Under the pieces are notes generated by a model. That model did no database searches. It was not told where the DNA came from and saw nothing but the letters and a program-made list of their open reading frames with translations. Positions 47,017 to 59,950 of a stretch of 64,000 nt of DNA are shown here, piece after piece (position 1 is the first letter of the stretch; every line of letters starts with the position of its first letter). A program made the translations under genes and the position numbers. Source of the stretch: Scilla litardierei (lineage: Eukaryota; Streptophyta; Magnoliopsida; Asparagales; Asparagaceae); the NCBI GenBank assembly GCA_030789695.1, contig CM061132.1:161907442-161971441 (forward strand). Reading direction: 5' to 3'.

Positions 47017-47977
47017 ATATGAGAGCTTGCTTAGAGAAAATTTTAAGGTTAAAAAGATTCATTGCTACATAAGACTCTAAGATAAGAAATTTAAATTTGA
47101 TTAGTAAAAATAAGTTACTTAGTGATGATTGTAGTAACTTAGTGATAGGCTTAATGACTTAGATAAGACTTTGACCATCATTAGAACTACGTATGATGAC
47201 TATACAAGAATATGGATATGTTCAATATGGATAAAGAGAATCTAGATGATTTGATTAGCTAACAAAGACCATCTATTAGCAAATTTGGCCTAGGTTATAG
47301 ACCAATAAAAATGTTAGTCCTACTCAGTACTCATAATCATGCTAAGGGAAATGTTTTTGTCAAAGTTTGGATATCCAAGAGAACGACTATTCAAATGAAA
47401 AATAATTACATTTCTAGTTTCATATATAATGTAAATGTGTGCATGACGTCTAAACCCAATGGGTTTGATTCCCCAATGAGTGATCTCAACTTTTATGACT
47501 AATCCCATAGACCCAAAAGAAAATGGGATTAGAAACTAGCTCCCAATTTGCACTTCAAGATATATGCATGAATTGAGAGAGATGCCCAAATGCTTAATAT
47601 GCATATTTTCAGAGGAAGCTAATAAGTTTGCAAGTAATACCGGGGTATAATTATTTGATTTTTCATTGTGGTATAATTTTAGATTTATAATACTTGTCAT
47701 CATGCATGCATTTACATGATGGAGATTATTTTTATATGCTGAATGGCAGAGATTACCTATTTAGGGGGCAAAGATTTTTGAATATTGAGTCACTTGATTT
47801 AGGGAGATAACATTTTTGCATATTATCTCCATCCTTTTTGATTATGCCAAGGAGAGAAATGAGAGATATAATATATGATATGATCTAGGGAGATGTTGCT
47901 TGATACACACATGAACTCATTTCATAATTTTCATAATTTATAGCATACATGTTTTTCATCATAAAAAAGGAGGAGAA
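47017..47977 (+). mobile_element. Decayed interior of the copia element
   Basis: Short open pieces such as LLSTHNHAKGNVFVKVWISK (about 47317-47376) look like late gag/early pol of the same lineage. The rest is non-coding up to the polypurine tract at ~47963-47977. Confidence 0.5.
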
Positions 47978-48155
47978 TTTTGAATATTTAGTCATCCATG
48001 ATAGTTTTGATTATGAGCAAACATATTGGGTACTAATGATTTCATGAGTGTAGATAATGAACAAACATGCATATCAAGGAAGAGTAGAACCAACAAAGAC
48101 AATAGAGATTAAAGCAACAAAGACTATTGGATGAACTTCAAGATTGCATCAAGAG

Positions 48156-49094
48156 CTAAATTCCTAAAACAAATAAACTTTAACCTTTTTTCGGAAAAAA
48201 ACCATTTACTTTAAAAATTAATAAATTAACATGAACATATCTTTTTTTCAAAAAGGGTAAATTGTTTAGAATGATTTTAACTTTCATTTTGGTCAAACAT
48301 ATCTTTATGTTTCCAAATTATTCAAAAATACCTTGAACCTCAGCCAAGCCAAATCATCTTGAACTTTAGCGAAAACTATCTTGAACATTATGTTTCAGAG
48401 TACTTTTAAATAATTTGAAACAGAAAATTAGTTTTAATGGTAATGAAAGTTCAAGGTAATTCAGAATAAGTTACCCTCTCAAAAAACTACCATGCAACAA
48501 TTAATGAAATTTTATAGTTATAGTTTTAGCCTTTTACATATCTCAACAAGATTAAAACATTTCCCTAGAAAACCCTAACCATCATCAAAGTAAAATAAGT
48601 TTCTTGGGAAAGTGTTTCATCTTCCATATCTTTAAAACGTTTCTCCCTCAAACCAATTGACTCGTTCCTTTTCATGAAACCCAAATCCTCAAATTTGCAT
48701 TCACCCAAACAAGATCTTAGTCCATCTTTCAAAATCTGTGATCCAAACCCTTTTAAAGAAAACTTGTGTACAAAACTCTTTTTTTCCAAACCCATTGGTT
48801 CTTTAATCAAAACTAAATCCTCAATACTTTGTCCCAACAAAAATATTAGTCAATTTTCTTCAATAACATAGAAATTCATATACTCTAGAACCTTATTTAA
48901 AGAATGAGTAGATGTGAATAAGTAATGACAACCAATAAGAGAGTGATAGACTATGAATGTGATTTAGTTTGGCATTTAAGAAACCTTAAGCAAACTATCT
49001 AAAAAGGAAAAAAAAATGAAGAGTGAAGAATTAGTACAGTTTGGTTATAAATAGGTCAGCGTTGTGGCTGAGGGTAGTTTACGTTGAGACAAAA
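48156..49094. other. AT-rich intergenic sequence with one doubtful minus-strand ORF
   Basis: A 91-codon minus-strand frame (48840-48565) contains two similar stretches, IEDLVLIKEPMGLEKK and FEDLGFMKRNESIGLREK, about 44 residues apart, so the DNA is probably a degenerate ~132-bp duplication. I recognise no domain, and no splice partner or promoter is evident, so no gene is called. Confidence 0.4.
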
Positions 49095-49270
49095 GCATAT
49101 TTACTACATGTATATTTGGCTAAATAATCATGAATCTTAATTTGACTCAAAAGGGGAATCTCTGTCTTAGGTCTAATCATATTTGATCATATATCCATTT
49201 TCTTATTTCTGATGTAGGACAAAACTACACATTTCCTTTTGTTTCTTTCCTATGTTAGCATGAATGCACA
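49095..49270. repeat. Left member of a direct repeat pair
   Basis: Text such as TTGGCTAAATAATCATGAAT and CATATATCCATTTTCTTATT recurs at 50065-50250 with roughly 80 percent identity by eye. Confidence 0.6.
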
Positions 49271-50064
49271 ATGGATTCAGGCCACACAATGGTATGAAAA
49301 GCGGCTATGAAAGAAGTGACACATTACCACAATGCTTTAGCCAGGCGTAAGCAATAAAAAGCGAACAAAGCACCAACAAAGTGAGAAAATAGAGAGAAAA
49401 AAATATAACAATAGAGAAACAAAGGAAACAATGAATGGAAAATTATACAAATCTTTTCGTAACGATTAATACAAAGAGATTAAATTGACTTATAAAATTG
49501 ATATCAATAATTCAACATAAGATGATTCATAAAATTTAACATGTTCAAGATCATGAAGTAGCCTAAAGGATTCCGAAAAGCGGAAGACATAAGTCAATGC
49601 TAAAGCGGGGCTTTATTGGGCTTTTACAACAACAAAGAAACGACTTCAACAATATCCACATTGGCTCATATTCAAAACATTGCAAATTAATGAACCAAAA
49701 CCTTTAAAGATCAACCATCATAATCTCCATCTAAAATTGTGTTGCAACATACCACAAGTATCTAACGTATCTTGTCACAAACCAATAAGCATTTTGTATG
49801 TCTTGTCACATATTAACACGTATTTCTTGACAAGTCAGTAGCTAAAGATTCTGACTAAAACCTTTCTCATAGAACGTATAAATTTACCTCGGTAGGCAGC
49901 TGACGAGTATTCCAAAAAACCTCTCTCATAGCACATGTCTACTTCCACAACTAGTATCAGTAGTGTAAATTGTGTCTCAAATGTCTTTGGCACTCTCAAA
50001 GACGTAGCTGCTTGATACTTTCTTAAGAATCTTGACCATGGGGCTTTGATAACACTTGTTGGGA
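49271..50064. other. Sequence between the direct repeats
   Basis: AT-rich. A minus-strand frame (50125-49835, 96 codons) is open but resembles nothing I can name. The structure could be a small, decayed LTR element or a tandem duplication. Confidence 0.35.
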
Positions 50065-50250
50065 CAAAAACATATCTACTTTGTGGATATTTAGCTAAAT
50101 AATCATGAATCCTAATTTGACCCAAAATGAGAACTATCCATTTGAGTCTCGGGTCCGATCATATTTAACCATATATCCATTTATTTTTCTTTCTAACGTA
50201 AGACTAAACTCTATCATTTGCATTTTCTCACTTTCCTTTTCATAGCATGA
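50065..50250. repeat. Right member of the direct repeat pair
   Basis: Matches 49095-49270 in the same orientation, about 970 bases apart. Confidence 0.6.
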
Positions 50251-51098
50251 GTGCTTGCAAACCGGACTCGAGCTAGGTAAATTGCACTCAGACACCTTAG
50301 TCTATACGGATACTTGTAGCTAATAACCCCTAATCTACTACCCCTCAGACCCCTTGAAATTTAACAGTGAATTAACTTGGTCAAACTAAAATTGTATGTG
50401 GATAGCACACGACATAAATCTATGACTCATCTATCAATCCCGATAGAAAGCTTGTAAATTTGACCGCAAGATTTCATCTTAAGAGTTAATTCACTATTAA
50501 ATTTCAAAGAATCGAGTGCTATCATCAAAGATGGGGGGTTATTAGCTACACGTATTTTATAAAACATGGGGTCTGAGTGCAATTTATCCTTTCGTGAAAA
50601 AATAAAGAAAAGCTCATGGTAGTATTTTGTATTTTACTTTTTAAAATAGTATATTGTAGTCTCTTGAAATTTAGCCTGAATGTAGCTTGAAATTTAGCCT
50701 GAATGTAGCTTCCATTTATGTTAGCGATCGAGTTTAATATTTTTGTCATTGCCAAGATGTAAAAAGGTCGGAGACAAAGATTCTTAATTTTGATAACAGT
50801 AACAAGCTTTACTTTGAACATTTAAGCTAACAACTTTGGCCGAGAGGTAACTAATTAGCCATATTGAGATGTAATATTTATTATATAAGGGTATTTTATG
50901 TAAACGATGTTAATAGATTTTATGTAAATTACCGACATAATACTATAAATAATAAATATAAGGAAAGTGACCAACTTTTCTAAACAATTTCTCTAAAAGT
51001 TTGTCTTTGATTTCTTCACGATATCCGAGCCCTAACACTCAATTAGTCCTTACCTTAGATTAGCTCTAATCTTAATCCATAGTCTTCCCCTTAGCCAA
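50251..51098. other. AT-rich intergenic sequence
   Basis: No gene recognised. A short direct repeat (TAGCCTGAATGTAGCTT) is doubled at about 50670-50712. Confidence 0.5.
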
Positions 51099-51542
51099 TG
51101 ATGCGATTTACTCGCACAAACAAGTAAAACAACGAATATATGTGGAAAATATGAAAAAGGTGGAAACTTTATTGAAATTTTGACGAAGAACAACGAAGAA
51201 CAATAAGATAATGGATCTCTTTAAAGAAGAGACACTCTCTCCTAGCTTTAGATGCACGGACAAAAGCCTAAACACCGTCGAAGTTGACGCCTAAATGTTC
51301 TTCACAAAATTAAGCATAAAGGAAAATGACGGCTATCCCTAGAATATAAAATAAGGGGAAAAGTTCAGATTTATGTTGAAAGACAAAAATGCACATCTAC
51401 GAGTTAAGTCGTATCAACACGTCTTCTCCTCCTGAAGTAAGTCACCAACCCGACCGGTGGCTCGTCCCGCACGACCGCATCGTGCGATGGGCCACCCCCA
51501 TTATGCGGGTACGCCTCCCGTAGGCCCGATGCGTCTGCATCA
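51099..51542 (-). repeat. 3' LTR of the chromovirus (444 bp)
   Basis: Matches 56641-57072. It contains an in-tandem AACGAAGAACAA doubling absent from the other LTR. Confidence 0.9.
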
Positions 51543-54500
51543 ATACTCGCCCGTAGAAGAGCCACCTTGTCCTCAAGGTGGAAATCTGGGAACTGTTCCT
51601 GCATCATATCGAACGCCTCCCAAGTAGTGTCACAGTCAGATAAGCCAACACAATGTATTAGCACATCCCTCCGCCGACCCGGACCATGACGCACGTCTCG
51701 CACCTCCAGCGGTTCCAACAGCACCTCCATGTCATCAGTAAGTGTAGGCCGTAACGCTGACGACACCATATGATCACCAATCACCCTCTGTAGCTGGGAC
51801 ACGTGAAAGACTGGGTGTATCGCCGACGTAGAGGGTAACCTCAGTTTGTATGCCACCTGACCAATCCGGGCCACAATCTCGTAGGGCCCATAATACCGCG
51901 CCGCTAGATTCTCATTCCTTCACTGAGCTAGCAATCTCTGACGGTAGGGTCGCAGCTTCAATTACACCATGTCGCCCTCCTGAAACTGCACGTCTCGACG
52001 GTGCATGTTGGACTTCGCCTTCATTACCTGTTGTGCCCTCGTCAAATGCCTCTGCAATTCCTCCAGCATACCATCTCTCTCCCTCATATAATCCTCCATC
52101 AGTGACATCGGCGTCCCCCGTTGCCCATAACGAATCAACTGCGGCGGGTCACAACCATATAATATCCGAAATGGGGTCGTCCCTGCTGAGGAGTGGTATG
52201 AGGTGTTATACCAATACTCTGCCCATGCCAATCATCTGTACCACTGACGCGGAGTCTCCGAAGCAAAACATCGCAGATATCTCTCTATATTGCGATTCAC
52301 CACCTCCGTCTGCCCGTCCGTCTGGAGGTGGTAGGCGGTGCTCCTCTTGAGTACAATCCCCTGCACTTGAAATAACTCCTTCCAGAACCCGCTTGTGAAG
52401 ACCTTGTCTCTGTCAGACACTATAGCGTCAGGTATCCCATGCAGTCTAACTACCTCCCGAATAAAAGCGATTGCCATAGATACGGCCGTGTAAGGATGCT
52501 TCAACGGAATGAAGTGATCATACTTACTAAGCCTATCTATCACTACGAAAATCACTGTGTACCCCTCTGACCGTGGCAGCCCATCTATGAAGTCCATCGT
52601 AACCTCCTCCCAAACCATCTCTAGCAAGGCTAACGGCTGTAACAACCCCGCTGGTGCCATGGCCATCTATTTGTGACGTTGGCAAATGTCACAAGCAGCT
52701 AACAAATGAGCTACCATCTTCCGCATCCCGACCAAAATACCTCTCTGGCCATCCTCGTGTACGTCTGCTGCACGCCCGAATGGCCCTCCACCGCCGTGCC
52801 ATGGAACTCCTGAAACAGTATCGGAATGAAGGTCGACGGCCTCGGCAACACCAACCTCCCCTGGTACAACAATCGTCGTCCCTCCAATGAGTATCCCTTC
52901 GGTCCTTCTCCTCCTCCCTGCAGCGCCTCCCGGATCGGTCTCAACTCTGGGTCTGACTCTGCCTCCTGTAGCATCGGCTCCCAATCCATCCACATAGGTA
53001 AGGAAAGAGCCCTCAAACTAGCCCATCCCCTCTGCAAGACAACGCATCCGCCACCTTATTCTCCAACCCTGGTCTGTATTCAATGTCAAAACGGTATCCT
53101 ACTAACTTGGACAACCATCGCTGATGCTCCTCCGTCACCAACCGCTGCTCCAGCAAGTACTTCAGACTTCGCTGGTCCGTTCTAACCACGAAATCTCTCC
53201 CCAACAGATATGGACGCCATTTCTGTCTGGCCAGGACGATCACCATTAGCTCTCTTTCATATACTGACTTCAGTCGTACCCTAGACGACATCACCTGACT
53301 GAAGTATGCAATCGATCGTCCCTCCTGCATCAAAACCGCTCCCAAGCCATAACTCGACGCATCCGTCTCCACTACAAATGATACACTGAAATCTGGTGGA
53401 GCAAGGACCGGTGCCGTCGACATTGCTACCTTCAAGGCCTTAAAGGCCTTGGTCGCCTCCTTCCCCCACTTGAAGCTGTCCTTCTTCAGCCGTTCGGTAA
53501 GGGGCCATGCTATGGTGTTATACCCCTTCACGAACTTTCTATAGTACCATGTCAGCCAAGGAAGCCATGTATCACCCTCAGCATCGTCGGCAGTGGCCAG
53601 TCCAACATAGCCTCTTTGATCTATCAACCGCCACTCCTGCCTCAGAAACTACATGCCCCAGATATTCAATCTGCCTCTGCCCAAACCAACACTTCTTCTG
53701 ATTCGCATACAGCTGATGTGCCAACAACTCCTGAAATGCCAACTCCAAGTGCCACAAGTGCTCCTCCATAGTCCTGTTGTAGATGAAAATATCGTCAAAG
53801 AACACCGGGATGAACCTCCTCAAAAATGGCTGGAATACCTTGTTCATCAAGGCCTAAAAGGTTGAGGGAGCATTGGTCAAGCCGAAAGGCAGACCAAGAA
53901 CTCGTAATGCCCCTCGTGTGTGCGAAACGCCGTCATCGGCACATCCTCTGGCCTCATCAGTATCTGATGGTACCCCGATCTCAGATCGGTCTTCGAAAAG
54001 ATCGATGCCCTGTGAAGCTCGTCCAACAGCTCATCGATCACTGGAATAGGAAACTTGTCGGGGACAGTTTCCTTATTTAGTGCTCGGTAGTCTATGCAGA
54101 AACGCCAGCTCCCGTCCTTCTTCTTCACTAGTAACATTGGGCTAGAGAATTGGCTAACACTGGGCTGGATCACCCCTGCCTGCATCATCTCTCGTATCAT
54201 CCACTCGATCTCATCCTTCTGCCCGTGCGGATAACGATATGGCCGTACACTCACTGGTGTCGCCCCTTCACCCAACACTATCACGTGCTCATACCCCCCG
54301 TACCGGTGGTAAACCCTGCGGGTCCTGAAAGACCTCTTGATACTGCTCTAACAACTGCTCCACCTCGGTTGGGGTTTCCTCCTGTGGCTCCCCAGCCTCG
54401 TCATCATACCTCGGCACTCCACCAAGAATCCCTCTCCTGACCATGTAGGGCACGCGATATGGCTTTGAAAGCCACTAAGGAGAAACCGAGGCTGTGATCT

Positions 54501-55003
54501 CCTGTCAGAACCACTGTGCGACCCCCCTCCTGGAACTTCATCCTGAGCTGCTTCCAATTCACCTTCACCTCGTCCAACCCCTTCAGCCACTATACGCCCA
54601 AAATCACATCGGCGTTGTCCAACTCCAGGGGTAAGAAATCCTCCACGATCTGCACACCCTGCAATGTCAAGCACAACCCCTTGCACATCACACTGCTCTC
54701 CTCCATCCTCCTCGTCCCTAACAGGACCGTAAACTTCTCCAAAGTGCTCAACTGCAAACCATGACGATCCACCAACTGTCGAGAGATGAAGTTGTGGGTG
54801 GCCCCACTGTCTATGCGTACCGTCACCGTCGTGTCGTCCAATCGCCCTGACAGCTTCATGTTATGGTTCGGGATAAACCCTACCACTGAGTTCAAGGACA
54901 CCTTTGATACATCCGGATGGGACTTCCCCTCCACGACCTCCTCTGCCTCGTACTCATCATCGTCCACATATCCCTCCTCATCTGGTACTATAGTGATCTG
55001 CAA
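51404..55003 (-). pseudogene. Chromovirus pol: protease, RT, RNase H, integrase, chromodomain (broken)
   Basis: Minus-strand pieces in order. Protease has IDSGATHNFIS (55003-54590, ending in TAG at 54590 where Gln is expected). RT part 1 (54284-53877) has FIDYRALN-type text, then a frameshift near 53890. RT part 2 (53850-53578) has FFDDIFIYN. RNase H (53627-53013) has [23 protein letters not shown] and [11 protein letters not shown]. The integrase finger (53037-52667) has EGHSG and CDICQRHK. The integrase core (52666-52232) has [16 protein letters not shown] and [13 protein letters not shown]. The C-terminal part (52231-51404) ends with a chromodomain-like block (VLIHCVGLSDCDTTWEAFD), which in chromoviruses guides insertion to marked chromatin. 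Part of the block overlaps the LTR. Confidence 0.85.
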
Positions 55004-56614
55004 CAGGCGACTCGCACATCGGTGACCGGGGTAAACCGCTCGTCACAGCGAAAACATAGTCCTTTCGCCCGCTTCTTCCGCACCTCCGCTTCTGTCAGTC
55101 GCCTCCCCAACGTCGCTGGGCGAGCCTCTCCTCTGGCCTCCGGTACCCCTGTAGGAGCCCTCTGTGCTGCTGCCAGTGCTGGGTGGGGATTTGGGGCCCC
55201 CCAGGCCCCTCGTATCCGCCTCTCCTCCGCATGCTTCTCCTCCGCCTTCTGTGCGAGACGAATCAGGTCCTCCAAGCCCCCGGGGCTCTACATCCTCAAC
55301 TCGGCCCGAATGGAAGGTTTCAGTCCCCCCATGAAGTTTCCCATGAGTATCTCCTCTGTGACGCCATGCACTCGGCCTGATCGCAACTCAAACTTACTGA
55401 TAAAATCATGAACCGTTTCCTCCTGTCTAAGAGCTCTGATCTGCTCGTAGAAATCCCCCCGGTGTCTCCTGAAACCGATCCATCAAATAGGCCGTCAACT
55501 CTGCCCACGAGTAAAAAGGATTCCGGGATATCCGCCACCCATACCATGCCAACGCCTCTCCCTCAAAGTAAATGCCCACGGCGTGTAAGACCTCCTTGAA
55601 TCCCATCACCTGAAAATACCGCTCCGCTCTGTAAATCCATCCATCCAGATCGAGCCCCTCAAACACCGGCATTTTGAGCTTCTTCAATCTCCGATCAGCA
55701 TTGACGTCCCCATATGCCGCTCCTTTAGCCCTCCTCTTCTATGGTACATATCCCCGTCCCACTCTCCCGTCGCCGTGACCCAAAGATGGGTTCAATCTCC
55801 CACACAAACTCCTCCTCAGGCCACTGTGGTCTGTCGTCTGGGCCCAACCCATTAGGCCCCCCAAAAACTCCATGTGTCGGGGGTTGTCCAATTCTACCTC
55901 CAAAGAGCCGACCTGGGCCTCGTCCGTGCCCCGGAAAGCCCGCAATAGCCTCCGGGGCTCCACCGTTGCCCCTGGAAAAGACCTCGATCCCCAACCGACG
56001 CGGCAGGGGCCTCCAAGGGCCAAACGGGGGGGGGGGGCTACTGGCCCCTGTTCTGCAGGAGGAAGCCCACGCGGCCCTCCTGCGGTTGCTGCAGGGCCGC
56101 GCGGCTGTCCTGCAATTGCTGTAGGGCCGCGCGGCTGCTGTTGCAGGGCCACGCGGGGCCCTGCGTGCTGTCGCGGGCCCCGTCGCCCTGCTGGGGGCCG
56201 ATGACCCCTCCAGGAGGTGTGCCGCCCCCGGCCGCCCCTCCTGGACATCCCCAAATCCACTCGTCGCTGATCCGGACGATCCTGTAAACATGGCTGCCAT
56301 CTTCGCTTCGTGGGCTCTTTGTTGTTGGATTTCCGGGTCGGAATTGTCGAGGATCTCCTCCAAGGCCTCCCCTTGAATCTTCTTCCCCTTCTTCTCTTTT
56401 CTCGCCATTAGGTTTGAAAAAATGGGCCGATTTGATCAATTACTGCCCTCATCGCTCGTAGATCTCCTTGCATATCCTCTTGCGTGTGAGCGACGTCCTT
56501 GAACCCTACATTGATTCTTTCATTCGTGGCCTCCAATTCTTTGTTGATTTCTTCGCGCAACCCTTGAATCTTCTCGTTTACGGAATCCGCCTTCGATCTC
56601 GTGCCCGTCGCCAT
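54988..56614 (-). pseudogene. Chromovirus gag (broken)
   Basis: It starts MATGTRSKADSVNEKIQGLR with a coiled-coil N-terminus (56614-56408), then a poorly kept Pro/Gly/Ala-rich stretch (56408-55725). The Gag core follows (55687-55427: MPVFEGLDLDGWIYRAERYF, ALAWYGWRI, LMDRFQETPGG), and after a frameshift the C-terminal part (55275-54988). The zinc knuckle begins CFRCDERF but the following His and Cys are out of register. The ATG lies ~27 bases after the LTR, just past the primer-binding site. Confidence 0.8.
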
Positions 56615-56622
56615 TAGATCTC

Positions 56623-56640
56623 ACCGCTCTGATACCAATT
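56623..56640 (-). promoter_or_regulatory. Initiator-methionine tRNA primer-binding site
   Basis: The complement of CTCTGATACCAATT reads AATTGGTATCAGAG directly after the 5' LTR end on the minus strand; TGGTATCAGAGC is the usual plant retroelement site. Confidence 0.8.
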
Positions 56641-57072
56641 TGATGCGATTTACTCACACAAACAAGTAAAACATCGAATATACGTGGAAAATATGAAAAA
56701 GGTGGAAACTTTATTGGAATTTTAACGAAGAACAATAAGATAATGGATCTCTTTAAAGAGGAGACCCTCTCTCCTAGCTTTAGATGCACGGACTAAAGAC
56801 TAAACACCGTCGAAGTTGACGCCTAAATGTTCTTCACAAAATTAAGCATAAAGGAAAATGACGGCTAGCCCTAGAATATAAAATAAGGGGAAAAGTTCAG
56901 ATTTATGTTGAAAGACAAAAATGCACATCTACGAGTTAAGTCGTGTCCACACGTCTCCTCCTCCTGAAGTAAGTCATCAACCCGACCGGTGGCTCATCCT
57001 GCACGACCACATCGTGCGATGGGCCACCCCATCATGCGGGTCCGCCTCCTATGGCCCAGCGCGTCCGCATCA
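56641..57072 (-). repeat. 5' LTR of the chromovirus (432 bp)
   Basis: Termini TG...CA; matches 51099-51542. Confidence 0.9.
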
Positions 57073-59950
57073 ACCACTAACCACCACCATCACCAATCGT
57101 CAATGCACCAACAAGCTTTCAGCAATGTAACAAAATCCCAACCACCTCTATCTTCAAAACTACCTCCATAACCTCGACTGCCTGGGTTAACCGTCACCTC
57201 AGCCCAAATCCCAATCTCCACCGCCATTGTCATCGTCTCAATGGTTCTAGCCAAGCCTTCACCATTCACCATATCAATAAAATCCCAACCATATCTATCA
57301 TAAAACCATATTAGCACCAAAACCTCTACAAACTTATTCACATGGATCAATCGCTGCCTCAATCCAAGTCCCAATCTCCACAGCCACGACCACCATCTCT
57401 ACGGTCACAACCACCTCACCAAAACTTTAATTTAATCAATGTCCATGCTTGAAACATCTTAAATCCCCAAACCTTGACCCCTATAACCCAGATTGCCACG
57501 TCCCATTTCCCACAATACTAAAGAAAATGGATATGTGATAAGCCAACACATATTTAAGCCAACCGAGATCATCACCTTGACCATAAATATGTTAAACATC
57601 TGTATTTAAATTGCTTCATTTGGAAATATCTAATAATGAGCAACTATAATATGTCTGATATAATCCAAAATTAGCACATATGAATGAATAACAAGTGTGA
57701 TAATAAAGAAAGCATGAAAAGACCAACAAGATATAAGGTTGCGACATTATGGAAAGGACATGCATGCCAATCTGTCCAGCTACAGAGCACGGCTCTACAA
57801 AAGGTATCTCTTCCAAGAACTTGCACTTCGTACTTAATGGATAATTCAAAAACAACAATAAAATAAGAAAAATAAATGTTCATTAGCGAGTGGGCACTCG
57901 TGTAGGTTCCCCAAAATCCATTATAAGACAAACATCCAATATAATAAATCCGAAAAAATGAATTATTAAATATCAACATTAGAATGTATATGATCATAAA
58001 GAGTAAACCATCAAGCTCACTCCAACAAGGCAACACAATGTACTTTGCAAGTGCTTACATTCATTATTATAAGCATTCAATATATAATTAAATAAGAAAG
58101 ACTGTGCATGATAATAAATGAATAAACATGAGAAAACTAGATGTAGCAATCAGTAAGCAAAACAATATCACTAATTGTACTATGTCAATGTCTGTTTCGT
58201 TATCTAATTACTCAGTTGTTCAGTTATTCAGTATTCAATTCTAGTATATCGTTAAGTCCAGATCCGAAAACACAATATGCAACTTGTGGTAACATCCTAT
58301 CTCAGGGACGCTCACCTGGGTAATCCACAATCCTGACCATACATTTGGCTGACAATGATAATCAATAAATCCTACCTCCTTTTTAAGGAGGGGTGACAAC
58401 AAACTAACCTTCTTATTAAAGTGATGACAATAAACCCCACAACCATTTCTGAAAAAGTGATTACATTTAATATAGATGTACCCAATCGCTCCTGCACTCT
58501 ACCCTCTATGACCCTGGATTTAACCAACACCCGTGTTAATAATTTCGTTCAATCAATTAATATGGTATAATGTATTATGTCTGTTCAATTATTTAGTTGA
58601 TCAATTGATCAATCGATCAATAAACCCCACATCACAACATGTATACAACAAGAACATGTGTCGTTCACGTACCCTATGAGACAATAATTTTCCAAATTCC
58701 TGTAGTGTCATGTTAGATATACTAATAAATCATATTCATGTCCATGTGATGTTCATACGGATTCATTCAGATTCATGTCCGGTATGATAATTCAGATTCA
58801 GTGACAAGTTCAGCATTAGGTTATGTATTTAAAGTTCAGTATCAGGAATGGTAATCAAGTCAAATTCACAAAGCATGTATAGTATCAACTACAGTGTTGT
58901 ATGCATCATATTTCAGTGTCAACAGCAAGATACTACGTATATACAACATGAAACAGTGTTAACATCAAAATGCAATATGAAGACAGCACGCTACAGTGCG
59001 CAATCAAGGAATAATGCGATACACTTTTGTGCTTTTCCTAGTAAATATTCAAGATCAATTACCAAGTATTCATGCAATTCAGTTTTGCATTTCCAAACAT
59101 GATTAAAGCTGATATCTCATCATTATTGATAACATCAACAACACTAATTTAACATTTATGTAAGCACATGCTTGCAATAAGTTGTTGCCTTGTTATCTAT
59201 GTGGATAATGGCTTTTTAAACCAGCATGAATCCTGCTGATTTCGTCACTTTCATACACATATATAACATCTCCCAGAAAGAGTAAGGAATGTATTTTAAG
59301 GCACTAGCATCAGAGGCAGACCAATTGTTAGAATTCATTGTTTTAAGAAATTGAAGTCCTAGTTTCCAACTTTCCATAGTAGATTCCCTTCCTAAAGAAT
59401 GATACAGTATCTTGCTACCATGCACATCAGTTTAAAAACAAAAGCGTTTGATTTTTGAGAACCAAGTGTTCAGTTTCACTTACTTCCTTGGTATGACAGT
59501 GCTCAATGTTACCAAAAACTAACATTGAAAAGATTAACATGTGGACATAAAACATGGCTCAAAGTACACAGTAAAAGAAAGCTGTAATTTTACACCTGGG
59601 TTGAAAATACTTGTCTTTATTCTAATTGAATTTAAGATGTAAATAATACATGAAGTTGTAAGGAAATTATAAACGTGCTCGGCTCACATTCATGTGCAGT
59701 TTTGGGTCTATCAGTCAAATCATTGAACACCTTGAGCGCATTAAGAGATTGTTTCATTACTAACAATTTACGAAATCCTAACACATGTTACTTTGATTAA
59801 AAGTGATAACATTGCATATGCGAGTGTATACATGAGTCCAGTAACATCTACAAGAATTAAGTTGTAAAATCCCTCATTAGAATTTAGAACTCAAGGAAAA
59901 AAATCTCGAAGTTAAGAGCGTCAGATTTCATTAATTTGCAAATAATAAAT
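57073..59950. other. AT-rich intergenic sequence, possibly a diverged LTR body
   Basis: No gene. If the LTR terminus at 60740 is real, part of this stretch could be the same LTR, since its composition and motifs (for example GGGACGCTCACCTGGGTAAT near 58309) recall long gypsy LTRs. Its other border was not found. Confidence 0.35.

Larger units (their letters stand above)
44727..48155 (+). mobile_element. Ty1/copia element lacking pol, with truncated 3' LTR
   Basis: The 5' LTR is 44727-45944. A primer-binding site (TAGTATCAGAGTC) follows, then a mutated gag and ~900 bases of decayed interior. A purine tract (AAAAAAGGAGGAGAA) then precedes only the first ~178 bases of the 3' LTR (47978-~48155). 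No RT, RNase H or integrase sequence is present, so most of pol was deleted. The gag text and the long LTR fit the SIRE/Maximus side of copia, which is a tentative placement. Confidence 0.75.
51099..57072 (-). mobile_element. Decayed Ty3/gypsy chromovirus (Reina-like) on the minus strand
   Basis: LTRs at 51099-51542 (3' LTR) and 56641-57072 (5' LTR) begin TGATGC and end GCATCA. On the minus strand the 5' LTR is followed by AATTGGTATCAGAGCGG, a textbook initiator-methionine tRNA primer-binding site (complement at about 56623-56640). Gag, protease, RT, RNase H, integrase and a chromodomain-like tail follow in order with many stops and frameshifts. The LTRs differ at roughly 24 positions plus a 12-base indel by eye, so it is older than the Tat element. 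Flanks GCCAA and ACCAC do not form a clear 5-bp duplication. Confidence 0.9.
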
